Positions 34,482 through 44,116 are shown, numbered from the stretch's first letter. The stretch: 64,000 nucleotides of DNA from Actinospica robiniae DSM 44927 (GCF_000504285.1 NZ_KI632511.1:3779372-3843371); one strand, 5' to 3'. Notes: generated by a model not told the origin, from the letters alone. Program-made: numbers and translations.

Positions 34482-36362
34482 ATGAAGGCAACAGACAACG
34501 ACCGCCCGCGGGGCTCGGTGATGCCGGAACCACACCTCGAGACCCGGTTCATCGAGGTCGACGGCGTCCGGCAGGCCTATCGGGTCGCGGGTGAGGGGCC
34601 GGTGTGCCTGGTGCACTCCGGAGGCCCCGGCGGCCACTCCGACCACCTGAGGTTCCCGGCCCTGCACGAACACATGACCATGGTCTACCTCGACCCGGTC
34701 GGCTCGGGCGAGAGCGATCTCCTGCCCGACGGGGACTACTCGATGTCCCGTTACGGAGACTTCGCCGCGGCGGTGCTCGACGAACTCGGCGCGCAGACGG
34801 CGTATTTCCTCGGTCACTCGCACGGGGGCTTCGTCGCCCTTCAGTTCGGCATAGACCGCCCCGAACGGCTCCGCGGTCTGATCCTTCACTCCACCGCACC
34901 CGTGAACGCGCCGTTGCTGATGGAGAACGCGACCCGGGAGATGGCGGCCTTCGTCGAGCGCTGGCCCTCTCGCCCCGAGGCGGTCGACGCGGGACTGGCG
35001 TGGAAGGAGATGCGGGCGCAGGAGGCCGCGCCGGTCGAGAAGCCGGCCGACGACCTGGCCGACGCGTCGGAAGCCAAGGAACGTTATTTCGCTCGTGTCC
35101 TGCCGGCCTACTTCGCGGATTTCCGCAAGACGGTCGCCGACCTCGGCACCACACCCGTCCTCCGGTACACGGTCGACCCCAACCGCCTTCCGGTCATCTG
35201 GGACGTACGGAACCTGCTGCACACGATTCAGGCCCCGACGCTGGTGATCGCCGGTGCCTACGACTTCATCTGCGCGCCGGTCTACGCCCGCACGATCGCC
35301 GCCGGATTGCCGAACGCACGGTTGCTCGAGTTGCCCGAGAGCGGTCACTTCGGCCATATCGAGCAACCCGGCGACTTCGTCACCGCAGTCCTCGAATTCA
35401 CTCGCGCAACCGAGCTCGCCGGCGGAGCGAGGGCAGCGGAGACGCTTCCACCCGATGTCGGCTGGACCGGCCTGCTCACCGCCCACATGCGGGCACTCGA
35501 AGCTCGCCACAAGTCCCCGCTCTTCAACGATCCCCTGGCGAAGACGGTTGTCGACCTCGTCCACCGGGCGACCCGGACTGATCCGGACGTCGCGCTGCCC
35601 ACGGGTCCCGCACCCGGCAACACTGCCGAGCTCACGGAGACGTGGTACATGCTCTCGACGTACATCGGCGTGCGGACCCGTTACTACGATGAGCGGATGC
35701 GAGCCGCGGCCGCCGAGGGCGTCCGGCAGTTCGTCATCCTGGCGGCGGGCCTCGACTCACGTGCCCTTCGCCTCGGCCTGCCCGCCGACGCGGTCGTGTA
35801 CGAGGTGGACACCGAGCCGGTGCTGCGCTTCAAGGAATCGGTGCTGGACGCGGCGGGCCTGAAGAAGGCCGGCTGCGAGCGCAGGCCGGTCGTGGCGGAT
35901 CTGCGAGGCCCCTGGGCCGCGGCCGTCTCGGCTGAGGGCTTCGACCCTCGACAGCCGACGATGTGGCTCATCGAGGGCCTCTTCATGTACGTCTCGGCCG
36001 AAGGGTGCGAGCACGTGCTCAAGACCGTGACGGACCTGAGCGCCGCCGGCAGCCACGTGGCCCTGGAGTACTTCGAGCCGATTCCACGTGCGGACGACGT
36101 GTCCACGGTCAACGCCGCCGAACGCGCGGTCATCGAGCGGATCGTCAGCTTCTTCCAGAGCGGGCCGCCACTTCCGCCCGAGCGATGGCTGGCCACCCAC
36201 GGGTGGGGATCCGAGGTCACGACGATCGCCAGGGAGATCGCCGGCCACGGCCGGAGGATCCCGGAGATGTTCCAGAACGGACGTCCCCACGAGGTCGGCC
36301 TCTGGCTGGCGCACGGACGGCTGGAATCCTCCCGCACCGAACGGGCCGCGGCCAGCAGATAG
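34482..36362 (+). CDS. Alpha/beta-hydrolase fused to an LCM-type methyltransferase
   Basis: 626 aa, two complete domains. Residues ~15-310 are a prolyl-aminopeptidase-like hydrolase: HSGGPGG oxyanion loop, nucleophile GHSHGG, acid in GAYDFIC and base in SGHFGHIEQP. Residues ~330-626 are a SAM-dependent methyltransferase of the PF04072/TIGR00027 type: LFNDPLAKTVVDLVHRATRT, YFDER-like RTRYYDERM, then FVILAAGLDSRALRLGLP, YEVDTEP and WLIEGLFMYVS. Both active sites look intact and no stop separates the domains. The start could be ATG 34482 or ATG 34521. The hydrolase may release, and the methyltransferase cap, the same substrate; this is inference. Confidence 0.85.
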   Translation: MKATDNDRPRGSVMPEPHLETRFIEVDGVRQAYRVAGEGPVCLVHSGGPGGHSDHLRFPALHEHMTMVYLDPVGSGESDLLPDGDYSMSRYGDFAAAVLDELGAQTAYFLGHSHGGFVALQFGIDRPERLRGLILHSTAPVNAPLLMENATREMAAFVERWPSRPEAVDAGLAWKEMRAQEAAPVEKPADDLADASEAKERYFARVLPAYFADFRKTVADLGTTPVLRYTVDPNRLPVIWDVRNLLHTIQAPTLVIAGAYDFICAPVYARTIAAGLPNARLLELPESGHFGHIEQPGDFVTAVLEFTRATELAGGARAAETLPPDVGWTGLLTAHMRALEARHKSPLFNDPLAKTVVDLVHRATRTDPDVALPTGPAPGNTAELTETWYMLSTYIGVRTRYYDERMRAAAAEGVRQFVILAAGLDSRALRLGLPADAVVYEVDTEPVLRFKESVLDAAGLKKAGCERRPVVADLRGPWAAAVSAEGFDPRQPTMWLIEGLFMYVSAEGCEHVLKTVTDLSAAGSHVALEYFEPIPRADDVSTVNAAERAVIERIVSFFQSGPPLPPERWLATHGWGSEVTTIAREIAGHGRRIPEMFQNGRPHEVGLWLAHGRLESSRTERAAASR

Positions 36363-36406
36363 AGGGCCCTGATATTCACGACGCGGAGGCCGCGCCGTGC
36401 ACCTGC

Positions 36407-36428
36407 GGGGCGGGTTTCAACCCGCCCC
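36407..36428 (+). terminator. Hairpin terminator after the hydrolase-methyltransferase gene
   Basis: GGGGCGGGTT (36407-36416) and AACCCGCCCC (36419-36428) pair perfectly, leaving effectively a four-base loop, followed by GTTTCG. It lies 45 bases after the stop. Confidence 0.75.
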
Positions 36429-36516
36429 GTTTCGATCGAACTTCCGCGACCACCGTCGCATCTTGGGGGTGTGAGCGCCTGCCACCCTCCGCAAGAGAAC
36501 GAAAGTTGAGATTGCC

Positions 36517-37353
36517 ATGACCACCACCAACGTGCCGCTCGGGCTTGCCGAACAGACCGAGATCAAGGCGTACACGGATTTCGTCGCCGGCGCGCCGGCG
36601 TCCGTCCGGGAAGCGCTCGGGATCGGCTCGGTCGAAATCGGTTCGGCGCGGGCCATCGCGGTGCGAGGAGACTCGACCGGATTCTTCAACCGTGCCGGTG
36701 GATTCAGCCCCGAATATCCGATCGATGCGGACGTCGTAGCGCGGACGATCGATTTCTACCGTGAGAAGCAGCTGTCCTCAGGCGCGTTCATGGTCGCGCC
36801 GCCAGTCCTCCCGACGGATTGGACCTCGATCGCCGCGAAGTACGACCTCGTCGAGGGCACTCGTTACGTCAAGCTCGCCTGCGATGTCGAGTCCGCCGTG
36901 GCTACGACAGACGTCCTCGGGCCGCTGGATCCGAAGCTGCACATCGGTCTCGTCGAGTCCCGTCAAGCGCGCGAGTGGGCGAGCGCGATGATGCCGGCGC
37001 TCGGATTCGCGCCTGAGCTGATCGATGTGGCCGAGGCGTGTGTAGGCCGGCCCGGCTGGCGCCAGTTCGCCGCCTGGGAGGGCGAGCGGATCGTCGGAGT
37101 CGGCAGCATCTTCGTGAACGGCGAGTGCGCGAACATGATGGGCGGGGCCACCCTCGAGGGCTGGCGCGGCCGCGGCGTCCAGACGGCACTGCTCGCCGCA
37201 CGTATCCGAGCCGCGCACGCCGCCGGATGCCGATGGATGGTGGCCGAAGCATTCGCGGAAGCACCCGGCCAGCACAACTCCTCGCTGCACAACATGCTCC
37301 GCTCCGGCTTCGAGCGCCTCTACGACCGGGTCGCCTGGGTCTGGAACGCGTAA
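36517..37353 (+). CDS. GNAT-family N-acetyltransferase
   Basis: 278 aa. The C-terminal GNAT core is clear: GVGSIFVNGECANMMGGATL then WRGRGVQTALLAARIRAAHA, the acetyl-CoA loop. The N-terminal half (residues 1-140) is a degenerate second GNAT-like domain. Substrate unknown. Related in layout to the next gene. Confidence 0.8.
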   Translation: MTTTNVPLGLAEQTEIKAYTDFVAGAPASVREALGIGSVEIGSARAIAVRGDSTGFFNRAGGFSPEYPIDADVVARTIDFYREKQLSSGAFMVAPPVLPTDWTSIAAKYDLVEGTRYVKLACDVESAVATTDVLGPLDPKLHIGLVESRQAREWASAMMPALGFAPELIDVAEACVGRPGWRQFAAWEGERIVGVGSIFVNGECANMMGGATLEGWRGRGVQTALLAARIRAAHAAGCRWMVAEAFAEAPGQHNSSLHNMLRSGFERLYDRVAWVWNA

Positions 37354-37489
37354 CCGCCGCCCATCGTAGGCCGGTCATCCCGGAGTTCGATCTTGTAAAC
37401 GGTTGAACTGGGCGTCCTGTTGAGTCTTGGCGGCAACGGCGTCGACGGCTCTCCCACGGACCCCGTCGCCCCCTTGGAAGTGAGAAACC

Positions 37490-38275
37490 ATGAGCCCGAT
37501 CCACGATCTCGCTCCCCAGTTGGCGAACGCGCGGGCCTTCTGGCTCGGCTACGGAGCAGAGAGCCGGCTCGAGGGGGATCTGACGACGTACCGCAGCGGA
37601 CTGGGTTCCCCGTCGTTGAACGGCGTACTCAGGTGGACCGGATCAGACTTCGATGATGCGCACGCGCGGGCGGCCCTCGAGTTTGCCGGCGTGCCATGGT
37701 GGTGGTGGGTCGGACCGGACAGCCGCGCCGACACGGCTGACCGGCTCCGGGCCTGGGGCGGCAAGCTGGCCGCGCGGCAGCCGATCATGGCCATGGATCT
37801 GGACCACGCGAACCTTCCCGAACCGACGGCCGCCCTGACCATCGTTGAAGTGACCGACCCTGCCACCCTCCGGGAGTGGGTGAGCACGATCGCTCCGGTA
37901 TTCGGTGTCCCCAGCCGGTCCATCGAGGCCCGCACCGCCCTCGAGTTCGGCAGGGAGGGCGACATCACGAGATTCGCCGGCACCATCGACGGACGGATCG
38001 TCGCGACCGCCTCGCTGTTCGACGCACACGGGATCGCCGGCGTGTACACCGTCGCCACCGCTGAAGGCTTCCGCCGACGCGGATTCGGCGCGGCGATGAC
38101 CGCCGCAGTGATGCGAGCCGGCCGCGAGCGAGGCCTGAAGGTGGCGACACTGCAGTCCTCGTCCGCGGGGGAACCGGTCTACCTTCGGATGGGATTCCAG
38201 CAGGTGGCGGAGTACCGCATCTTCACACCTCCGGACGCCGACGCCAAAGCATGCCGCGGCTCCCACCGCCAATAG
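37490..38275 (+). CDS. GNAT-family N-acetyltransferase
   Basis: 261 aa. Acetyl-CoA binding motif GFRRRGFGAAMTAAVMRAGR preceded by GIAGVYTVAT, and YLRMGFQQVAEYRIF at the end. The N-terminal part is Trp-rich (VPWWWWVGPDS) and resembles other two-domain acetyltransferases. Could modify an antibiotic or amino group; not predictable. Confidence 0.83.
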   Translation: MSPIHDLAPQLANARAFWLGYGAESRLEGDLTTYRSGLGSPSLNGVLRWTGSDFDDAHARAALEFAGVPWWWWVGPDSRADTADRLRAWGGKLAARQPIMAMDLDHANLPEPTAALTIVEVTDPATLREWVSTIAPVFGVPSRSIEARTALEFGREGDITRFAGTIDGRIVATASLFDAHGIAGVYTVATAEGFRRRGFGAAMTAAVMRAGRERGLKVATLQSSSAGEPVYLRMGFQQVAEYRIFTPPDADAKACRGSHRQ

Positions 38276-38283
38276 TGCGGCTT

Positions 38284-38652
38284 TCAAATGTACGCCGTAT
38301 CATAGAACGCCACAACAAATAGTACGCCTACCAAGACCGCCATGCTCGAAACAATGACACCGGCAACAGAGGGCCAAAGCATCAAGTCAGATTTTCGCGT
38401 ACGCCTGATGCCCACAACGGACAGTGCGAAAGCGATCAGGCCGATGACCAGTCCGACAAGCACCGGCGCGGTGATCAATCCGAGAATTCCAAGCATCATT
38501 CCGGTGACGCCGTATATTCCGCTTGGAATCTCGCGAGCAGGCACATACCGATACGAGCTCCCTAGCGCTCCGACACGCAACCCACTCGGCTGCCCGTCGT
38601 CGGATACAGGGAACTGATCTTCGTCCTGGAATTTCCCGCGAGACTCAACCAT
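38284..38652 (-). CDS. DUF4190-like small membrane protein
   Basis: 122 aa with two to three membrane segments (SGIYGVTGMMLGILGLITAP, LVGLVIGLIAFALSVVGIRR, WPSVAGVIVSSMAVLVGVLF). The GMMLGILGLI...LSVVGIRRTRK pattern is that of DUF4190. Base composition is noticeably less GC-rich than its neighbours, suggesting a different origin or relaxed selection. Confidence 0.65.
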   Translation of the reverse strand: MVESRGKFQDEDQFPVSDDGQPSGLRVGALGSSYRYVPAREIPSGIYGVTGMMLGILGLITAPVLVGLVIGLIAFALSVVGIRRTRKSDLMLWPSVAGVIVSSMAVLVGVLFVVAFYDTAYI

Positions 38653-38807
38653 AACAATCCCCCTGAAAGCGCATGCGAACTACATTCGCAGTAAGGCTTG
38701 CCAGAAGCCAGAGACACTCGGCCCAGCCCCCACACCATAGTAAGGCCCATGTTGATGAGTAGGACGAGCAAGCATGCTTTGACGTCGGCACTGGGGAGCA
38801 GCTCGTA

Positions 38808-39674
38808 TCAGGCGGTCCTGCTCAGGTCCCACCGCTGGGGCAGCGGCTCGTATCCGGCGGCCACATAGGTGGCGACAGCGGCGGTGTTCGCGCTCGGGGT
38901 GCAGACGAGCGCGCTCGACGCTCCCATCTCCTGCAGCGTGGCGGCGGCCGCGACGCAGATCGCGGCGCCGTGGCCGCGTCCGCGGTGGTCCGCGTGCACG
39001 CCCATCGGCTCGAGGAGACCGGGCTTGCCGGGCCCGGCCGACCAGACCGTCACCGCAGCCACTGCATCGTCCTGCTCGTCATAGCCGATCAGACAGCGCG
39101 CATCGGCGTAGACCGGTCCCGCCGCCACGACGTGCCACACCTCCTCGGTGAACCTGGGGCTGCCGAACGCCGAACGGTGCACGGCGGTGCGCGCCCCCGC
39201 CGTTTCCGGACCGACCACCGCGATCCGCAGTCCCCGATCCTCCACCGGTTCGGCCAGAGCGCGGCACAGCGGTGTCCACGGGTCGCTCTGATTCCAGCCG
39301 GCCTCGGCGAGAACGCCGCGGACAAGAGCGCCGTTGGGCAGCTCGACGCCGACCTTCCCCGCCGGCAGGACGCCGCGTGCCGGATCGTTCAGGTCCGCAG
39401 CGAGACACCTCGCAAGATTCGCGTCCTGCCGCAGGTCCGGTGCGGTCGTCAGACGCAGCAGATCGGGGGCGTCCAGATATCCGACGGCGACGATTCGGCC
39501 GTCCGCACTCCAGGTACGCACGTCTCCGGCCAGCTTCTGCGCACCCGCCGCCCAACCCCAACCGAGATCCCCCGGATGCAGCTGGAACGGCGTCAGATCC
39601 TCCTGCCATGCGCGCAGGGCCTCCACAGCGCCGGTGAGCCCGTCGAGGCCGGGCTCGTTCAAAACGATGGCCAT
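38808..39674 (-). CDS. GNAT-family N-acetyltransferase
   Basis: 288 aa. GNAT motif A is GVHADHRGRGHGAAICVAAA and the C-terminal NTAAVATYVAAGYEPL is typical. N-terminal half is a second, degenerate acetyltransferase-like fold. ATG 39674 begins the conserved region; longer upstream extensions are not supported. Confidence 0.8.
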   Translation of the reverse strand: MAIVLNEPGLDGLTGAVEALRAWQEDLTPFQLHPGDLGWGWAAGAQKLAGDVRTWSADGRIVAVGYLDAPDLLRLTTAPDLRQDANLARCLAADLNDPARGVLPAGKVGVELPNGALVRGVLAEAGWNQSDPWTPLCRALAEPVEDRGLRIAVVGPETAGARTAVHRSAFGSPRFTEEVWHVVAAGPVYADARCLIGYDEQDDAVAAVTVWSAGPGKPGLLEPMGVHADHRGRGHGAAICVAAAATLQEMGASSALVCTPSANTAAVATYVAAGYEPLPQRWDLSRTA

Positions 39675-39884
39675 ACCCGCATCCCACACCACCACGGCCG
39701 CCAGCCGCACCCCGTTTTCACCCTCACGCTGCCTGTTCCGGGGTTTTCCAACACTCGGCGCGGCGACGTCCATGCACGTCTTGAGTCGGTTTCCTCTGCA
39801 TCGCCTGTTCGCCTGCTTCAAGGCGCTCGGCTGAGTCATACTTGTCCTGAATTAGGCCACTGAGTCGTCTGGTGGGAGGCTCGT

Positions 39885-40232
39885 TTGAGCGTGTGGTTGT
39901 CGGTCGAGGGAGACGATCCGGCGGAGGGTTTGGCGCAGTTGTCGGATTGGCTGGGCCGTGAGTCCGAGCTTCGCGGCCTGGTCAGGCCTGGCGACAGCGC
40001 TCCCGGGCCCGGGGAATTGGGGGCGCTGGCCGACGCCCTGGTGGCTGCGGTGGGCGGCGGTGGGGCGATCAGCGTGCTGGCCGCTTCGCTGAAGGCGTTT
40101 CTGGCCCAGCCGCGGCGCTCGGACGTACGGATCGTGCTGCGTACGTCGGACGGGCGCAGGGTGGAGGTGGATGCCAAGCGGGTCGGCAACGTCGAGGCGC
40201 TGGTGCGCGAAACGCTGAGGCAGCCTGAGTGA
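39885..40232 (+). CDS. EACC1-like effector-associated constant component
   Basis: 115 aa. Layout WLSVEGDDPAEGLAQLSDWL, then LGALADALVAAVGGGGAISV, then VRIVLRTSDGRRVEVDAKRV matches EACC1, a small protein that accompanies varied effectors in actinobacterial conflict systems. TTG 39885 is chosen: GGGAGG lies 5 bases upstream. The stop overlaps the GTG of the caspase gene (GTGA), so they are translated together. EACC1 probably links the effector to a shared signalling step; its biochemical role is not established. Confidence 0.8.
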   Translation: MSVWLSVEGDDPAEGLAQLSDWLGRESELRGLVRPGDSAPGPGELGALADALVAAVGGGGAISVLAASLKAFLAQPRRSDVRIVLRTSDGRRVEVDAKRVGNVEALVRETLRQPE

Positions 40233-42403
40233 GCCTGCGGGCGATCGACCCGGCGCGCTCTCGGGTCGTATTGGTCGGCACCTCGACGTACGCTGCCGCT
40301 ACCCCGCTGCTGCCGAACGTGCCCGTGGTCGACAACAACATCGCGGATCTGGCCGAGGTGCTCATGGACCCGGAGTTGGGCGGGTTCGACGCAGCACACT
40401 GTTTTGTCGCGCCGCCGGCGGCAGGCGTGGCGCAGGTCGGTGACCTGCTGATGCAGGCGGCAGCCGAGGGCCAAGACCTGCTGCTGTTCTACTACAGCGG
40501 CCACGGCTTGCTCGGGCCGCGTCGCCGGGAGCTATACCTGACACTGTTCGGCACCCGGCCGGACCGATTGGCGTTCACCGCTCTCGCATTCGACGCGGTA
40601 CGCGACGCGTGTCTGGAGAGCCGCGCCGCCAACCGGGTGGTGATCCTGGACAGCTGCTTCAGCGGTCGAGCGATCGGTGAGACTCTCACGGGCGACGAGG
40701 AGGAGGTCCTGGGTCAGATCCAGGTCTCTGGAACGTACACGCTGGCCTCGGCACCAGCGAACCGGAGCGCGCTGATCCTGCCCGGCGAACGGCACACAGC
40801 GTTCACCGAGCGATTGCTGTCCCTGTTGCGCGAGGGCAGCCCTTCGGCGGGGGAGATGATCAGCCTTGGAGACATCTACCGCCATCTGCTCGCCCGGCTA
40901 CGCGACGAGGGCCTGCCGTTACCGCAGCAGCGTGGGACCGAGACCGCCGATTTGCTCGGGCTGGTCCGCAATCGCCGCCTCCCGCCGCCAGTGCCCACGG
41001 TCACGTCCGTCGCGGATCCGCCAGACACTGCGGATCCCAGGAGCAGCGAGTGGGAAGCCCGTTGGCAGCCGGATGAGCGGCGTCGACGGGCGGATGCGAT
41101 TTTCGACTCGTCCATCCACGCGGCGTACGCGATGGTGGGCCGCGGCGCTAGCGCATCGGCGCTGGAAGCTGTGGCGAAGGGACTTGCGCGAAGTGATCCG
41201 CAGCGGGCGGTTCACCTGTTCGGCGAGGCCGGAAGCCTGCTCATGGCCGAGCCGAACGAAGGTCGGCATCTGACGGCTCTCGCGGCCAGGGCGGTGCAGA
41301 GCAATCCCGAGTCGGCTCTGCTGCGCGATGAGGCCGAGAGGCTTGCCCGCAGCACCGGAAGGTTGACGTGGGACGCGCTGGCCGGCGTCGCGGAATTCAT
41401 GGCCGAGGGCGATCCGCAAAGGGCTGACCGTCTCGCGGCGACGATCACCGACAAGCGGCTCAAGGCACCGGCCTTGACCGAGATCGCATGGCGCCTCGCG
41501 CACGACGATCCGGACCGCGCCGAGTTTCTCGCGCACAGCATCCGCGAAAAGATGTACAAGCCTATTGCCATGGCCTATGTCGCCCGCGAGGTGGCGAAAG
41601 CCGACCCGCACCGGGCGGTTCTGCTGCTGAACGAGGCCGAGCGGGTCGCCTGCAGCATCCGTCGTGAGGACTACCGTGAACCGGCGATATACCAGGTCGC
41701 GAAGGTGTTCGCGCTGCGCGACCCTCAGCGGGCCGTACTCATCTCGCAGAAAACCGCCGACCCGGTCGCACGGGCGTGGATTCTGGCCGGCATAGCCGCG
41801 GTGGTGGCGCGCAGTCACCCTGACCATGGGACCTGGCTGCTCGGCGAGGGAGAGCGGATCGCGCAGAGCATCACCCTAGAGCGGCACAAGGCATCGGCCC
41901 TCGCCGAGGTCGCCATGGCCGCATCGACAAGTGACCCGGGGCGCGCCTCCCGGCTGCTCCGCGAGGCCGAGGCACTCGCCCAGAACATCACAGGCGACGC
42001 CGATAGAGAACCCGCACTGGTCAAAATCGCGCAGGCTGCGGCAGTGAGCGACTTGGCCAGGGCTTGGCGGATCGCGCACGCGGTAACCGACGCGGCCCGG
42101 CGCACGGAACTGACGACTCATCTTGTGGCTGCTGCGCCAGACAGCGACCGGCCGGAGATGTCCGTCCAGATACTGGACGCCGCCGAGAGCCTGATTCTGG
42201 ATATCGCCGATGGGCCTGGCAAGATCCGCGCGCTGGCCAGACTCGCGTTGGCTGCCATGAGCAGCAATCCACAGCACGCGGCCCGGCTGCTCGCCGAGGC
42301 CGAGAGCCTCGCACAAGGCGCTACACCGACGCTGTACACGATCGAGGCACTCGTCAGTGTCGGACAAGCATGGCTGAATGAGGACTGGCCGCCCCACCCG
42401 TGA
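40229..42403 (+). CDS. Caspase-family peptidase with C-terminal helical repeats
   Basis: 724 aa. Residues ~1-245 form a peptidase C14 (metacaspase-like) domain with YYSGHG (His 92) and ILDSCFSG (Cys 143), the canonical dyad. After a linker, residues ~280-724 contain about 11 helical repeats of 32-39 residues following the pattern xALxxIAxxxAxxDPxRAxxLLxEAExLA; long repeats with the AExLA helix and short ones without it tend to alternate. The repeats probably sense or hold a partner, as WD40 or TPR arrays do elsewhere. No NTPase domain is present. Coupled to EACC1. Confidence 0.88.
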   Translation: MSLRAIDPARSRVVLVGTSTYAAATPLLPNVPVVDNNIADLAEVLMDPELGGFDAAHCFVAPPAAGVAQVGDLLMQAAAEGQDLLLFYYSGHGLLGPRRRELYLTLFGTRPDRLAFTALAFDAVRDACLESRAANRVVILDSCFSGRAIGETLTGDEEEVLGQIQVSGTYTLASAPANRSALILPGERHTAFTERLLSLLREGSPSAGEMISLGDIYRHLLARLRDEGLPLPQQRGTETADLLGLVRNRRLPPPVPTVTSVADPPDTADPRSSEWEARWQPDERRRRADAIFDSSIHAAYAMVGRGASASALEAVAKGLARSDPQRAVHLFGEAGSLLMAEPNEGRHLTALAARAVQSNPESALLRDEAERLARSTGRLTWDALAGVAEFMAEGDPQRADRLAATITDKRLKAPALTEIAWRLAHDDPDRAEFLAHSIREKMYKPIAMAYVAREVAKADPHRAVLLLNEAERVACSIRREDYREPAIYQVAKVFALRDPQRAVLISQKTADPVARAWILAGIAAVVARSHPDHGTWLLGEGERIAQSITLERHKASALAEVAMAASTSDPGRASRLLREAEALAQNITGDADREPALVKIAQAAAVSDLARAWRIAHAVTDAARRTELTTHLVAAAPDSDRPEMSVQILDAAESLILDIADGPGKIRALARLALAAMSSNPQHAARLLAEAESLAQGATPTLYTIEALVSVGQAWLNEDWPPHP

Positions 42404-42470
42404 CGCCCCGTTGCGATTGATCAGAACGGCGCCGAGAACGTCCTGTTCCATACCGGAATCAATGCAGGAA

Positions 42471-42926
42471 CTATGATCTGCGACTTCGTGATCCGCGTCG
42501 AGTGGCGGCATGACGACGTCGGAGGGACACGGCCAGGACGAAGGCCAGTGCCGCAGGAGGTGGCAGCACGGCGGTCACGGGTGCCGTCTCGAAGAGCACG
42601 GCGGCGAGGCCGGCGCCGACGAGGAGGCGGCCGGACAGATCAGGGCGACCGGGTCGGGCCGGGTGCGCGCAGCCAGCGCCGCGTCGGCCTTCGCCGCCGT
42701 GAACGACAGAGTCGACGTCCTGGGGCTCCGCAGCGCGCCTCCTCGCGTAGCGCTCTCGGGCCCGAGTAAGACTCAGCCGATCGTCGGGGCCGCCCCGCAC
42801 CTCGTCTGCATACGGGTCGTCCTGGCCGTCGTCTTCCCATCCGCACTCGTCACAGATGTCGAAGCACGCGCGGCTGTCCAGGGTAAACGGATGACAGCAA
42901 GTGCATTGATACAGATTGCCCTCCAT
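42471..42926 (-). CDS. CPCC-type cysteine-rich protein
   Basis: 151 aa. The N-terminal ~65 residues carry YQCTCCHPFTLDSRACFDIC and ECGWEDDGQDDPYADEVRGG, the CPCC cysteine-rich family, with CTCC in place of CPCC. The C-terminal half contains a hydrophobic stretch (LVGAGLAAVLFETAPVTAVL) not seen in that family and may be read-through into a remnant. Possibly an immunity-type protein. Confidence 0.6.
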   Translation of the reverse strand: MEGNLYQCTCCHPFTLDSRACFDICDECGWEDDGQDDPYADEVRGGPDDRLSLTRARERYARRRAAEPQDVDSVVHGGEGRRGAGCAHPARPGRPDLSGRLLVGAGLAAVLFETAPVTAVLPPPAALAFVLAVSLRRRHAATRRGSRSRRS

Positions 42927-42958
42927 CTCCCGGGCAGGAGGGAACGTCCGCGTCGGAT

Positions 42959-43438
42959 TTACGGCAACCCTTCGACCTCTCGCCAGTAGGTCGGGTCAGT
43001 CGGCCCGGCGATTAGGGCAAGCGCCGTCTGTACCGCCGCCTCGAAGAGCTCGGCCAGGTCACTGAAGTCCGCAGCCACGGAGGTGAACCGCTGAACGTAG
43101 TGCGTGCCGTGGTCGGTGTCGCAGTGGCACGCGATGCCGAGCTGGGCCGCCACCTCATACCCGGCGTTGCGCGCCCATGAAACGTCTAGCTCGACCTCAG
43201 CCCAGTCTCCGTCACGGTCTTCGACACTCATCGCCCTGTATAGGACGACCGGCGTTCCGGGCGTGGGCGCTCCCGGGTAGGTCGCGTGCGCAGCCATCCA
43301 TTCCCAGATTGCCGGATCTTCCTCCGGCCGGGAACTGTCTAGAGTCTCACCGGCGGCGCGAATCCGGCTGATACTGCTCGCGGTCTGCCGAGGGAACAGT
43401 CGCTCAAACGGAGCGTAGTTGAGCGTCCCGCGTGTCAT
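42959..43438 (-). CDS. Hypothetical protein
   Basis: 159 aa from ATG 43438 (an ATG four codons upstream is possible). Contains RLFPRQTASSISRIRAAGET and CHCDTDHGTHYVQRFTSVAA. No family recognised. It lies on the same strand as the CPCC protein, 32 bases upstream of it, so the two may be co-transcribed. Confidence 0.55.
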   Translation of the reverse strand: MTRGTLNYAPFERLFPRQTASSISRIRAAGETLDSSRPEEDPAIWEWMAAHATYPGAPTPGTPVVLYRAMSVEDRDGDWAEVELDVSWARNAGYEVAAQLGIACHCDTDHGTHYVQRFTSVAADFSDLAELFEAAVQTALALIAGPTDPTYWREVEGLP

Positions 43439-43654
43439 GTGGGCCTCCATGACCGCGATTTTCGCAGCGTCCGGTGTCGGGTGCAGGCACGTCCTCGACC
43501 TGCTGCGCGAGCAGTGGCCGACCCCGACCTGGTTGAGCGGCTTCGCGCGGGAGTTCCTTTAAATGCCACCGACCAGAGTACCTTTTATGGTGGAGGCGGC
43601 GAGGGATGTACCGATTATCCCACTCATAAGGCCTTTTAGGAACGGAACGATCGC

Positions 43655-44116
43655 ATGAGCATGGCGTATCTCGCACAGCCGGACCAGCAGCAGCAACTCG
43701 AATGGCTCAACGGCGGCACGCTGGCGATGTTGCTCGACGGCAAGGCGACCGACGGGCAGTTGATGATCGGGCGCTTCGACGTCGCCGAGGGCGAGGCGCC
43801 TCCGTACCACCGGCACACCCGGGAGGACGAGGTCTTTCTCCTACTCAAGGGCACGGCGCTCGTCTGGTGCGACGACCAGGAGTACGAGCTCGCCGAGGGC
43901 GGCGTCGTCTACCTGCCCCGCAACATCCCGCACGGCTATCGCATCACCTCGAAGAAGGCCGACCTACTGATGATCAACACGCCGGCCGGCATCGAGGGGA
44001 TGTTCCGCGAAACCGGCCGCGACAAGTCCGCGCCGCGCCCAGCCGGCTTCGAGGTCAAGCCGGACCCGAGCCTGGCGAACAAGTACGGCAACGTCATCGT
44101 CGGACCTCCCCGTTGA
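43655..44116 (+). CDS. Cupin-domain protein
   Basis: 153 aa. Cupin motif 1 PPYHRHTREDEVFLLLKGTA with the H-x-H...E metal ligands and motif 2 GGVVYLPRNIPHGYRITSKK. Quercetin-dioxygenase-like single cupin; the substrate is unknown. AGGAACGGAACG precedes the ATG. Confidence 0.83.
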   Translation: MSMAYLAQPDQQQQLEWLNGGTLAMLLDGKATDGQLMIGRFDVAEGEAPPYHRHTREDEVFLLLKGTALVWCDDQEYELAEGGVVYLPRNIPHGYRITSKKADLLMINTPAGIEGMFRETGRDKSAPRPAGFEVKPDPSLANKYGNVIVGPPR

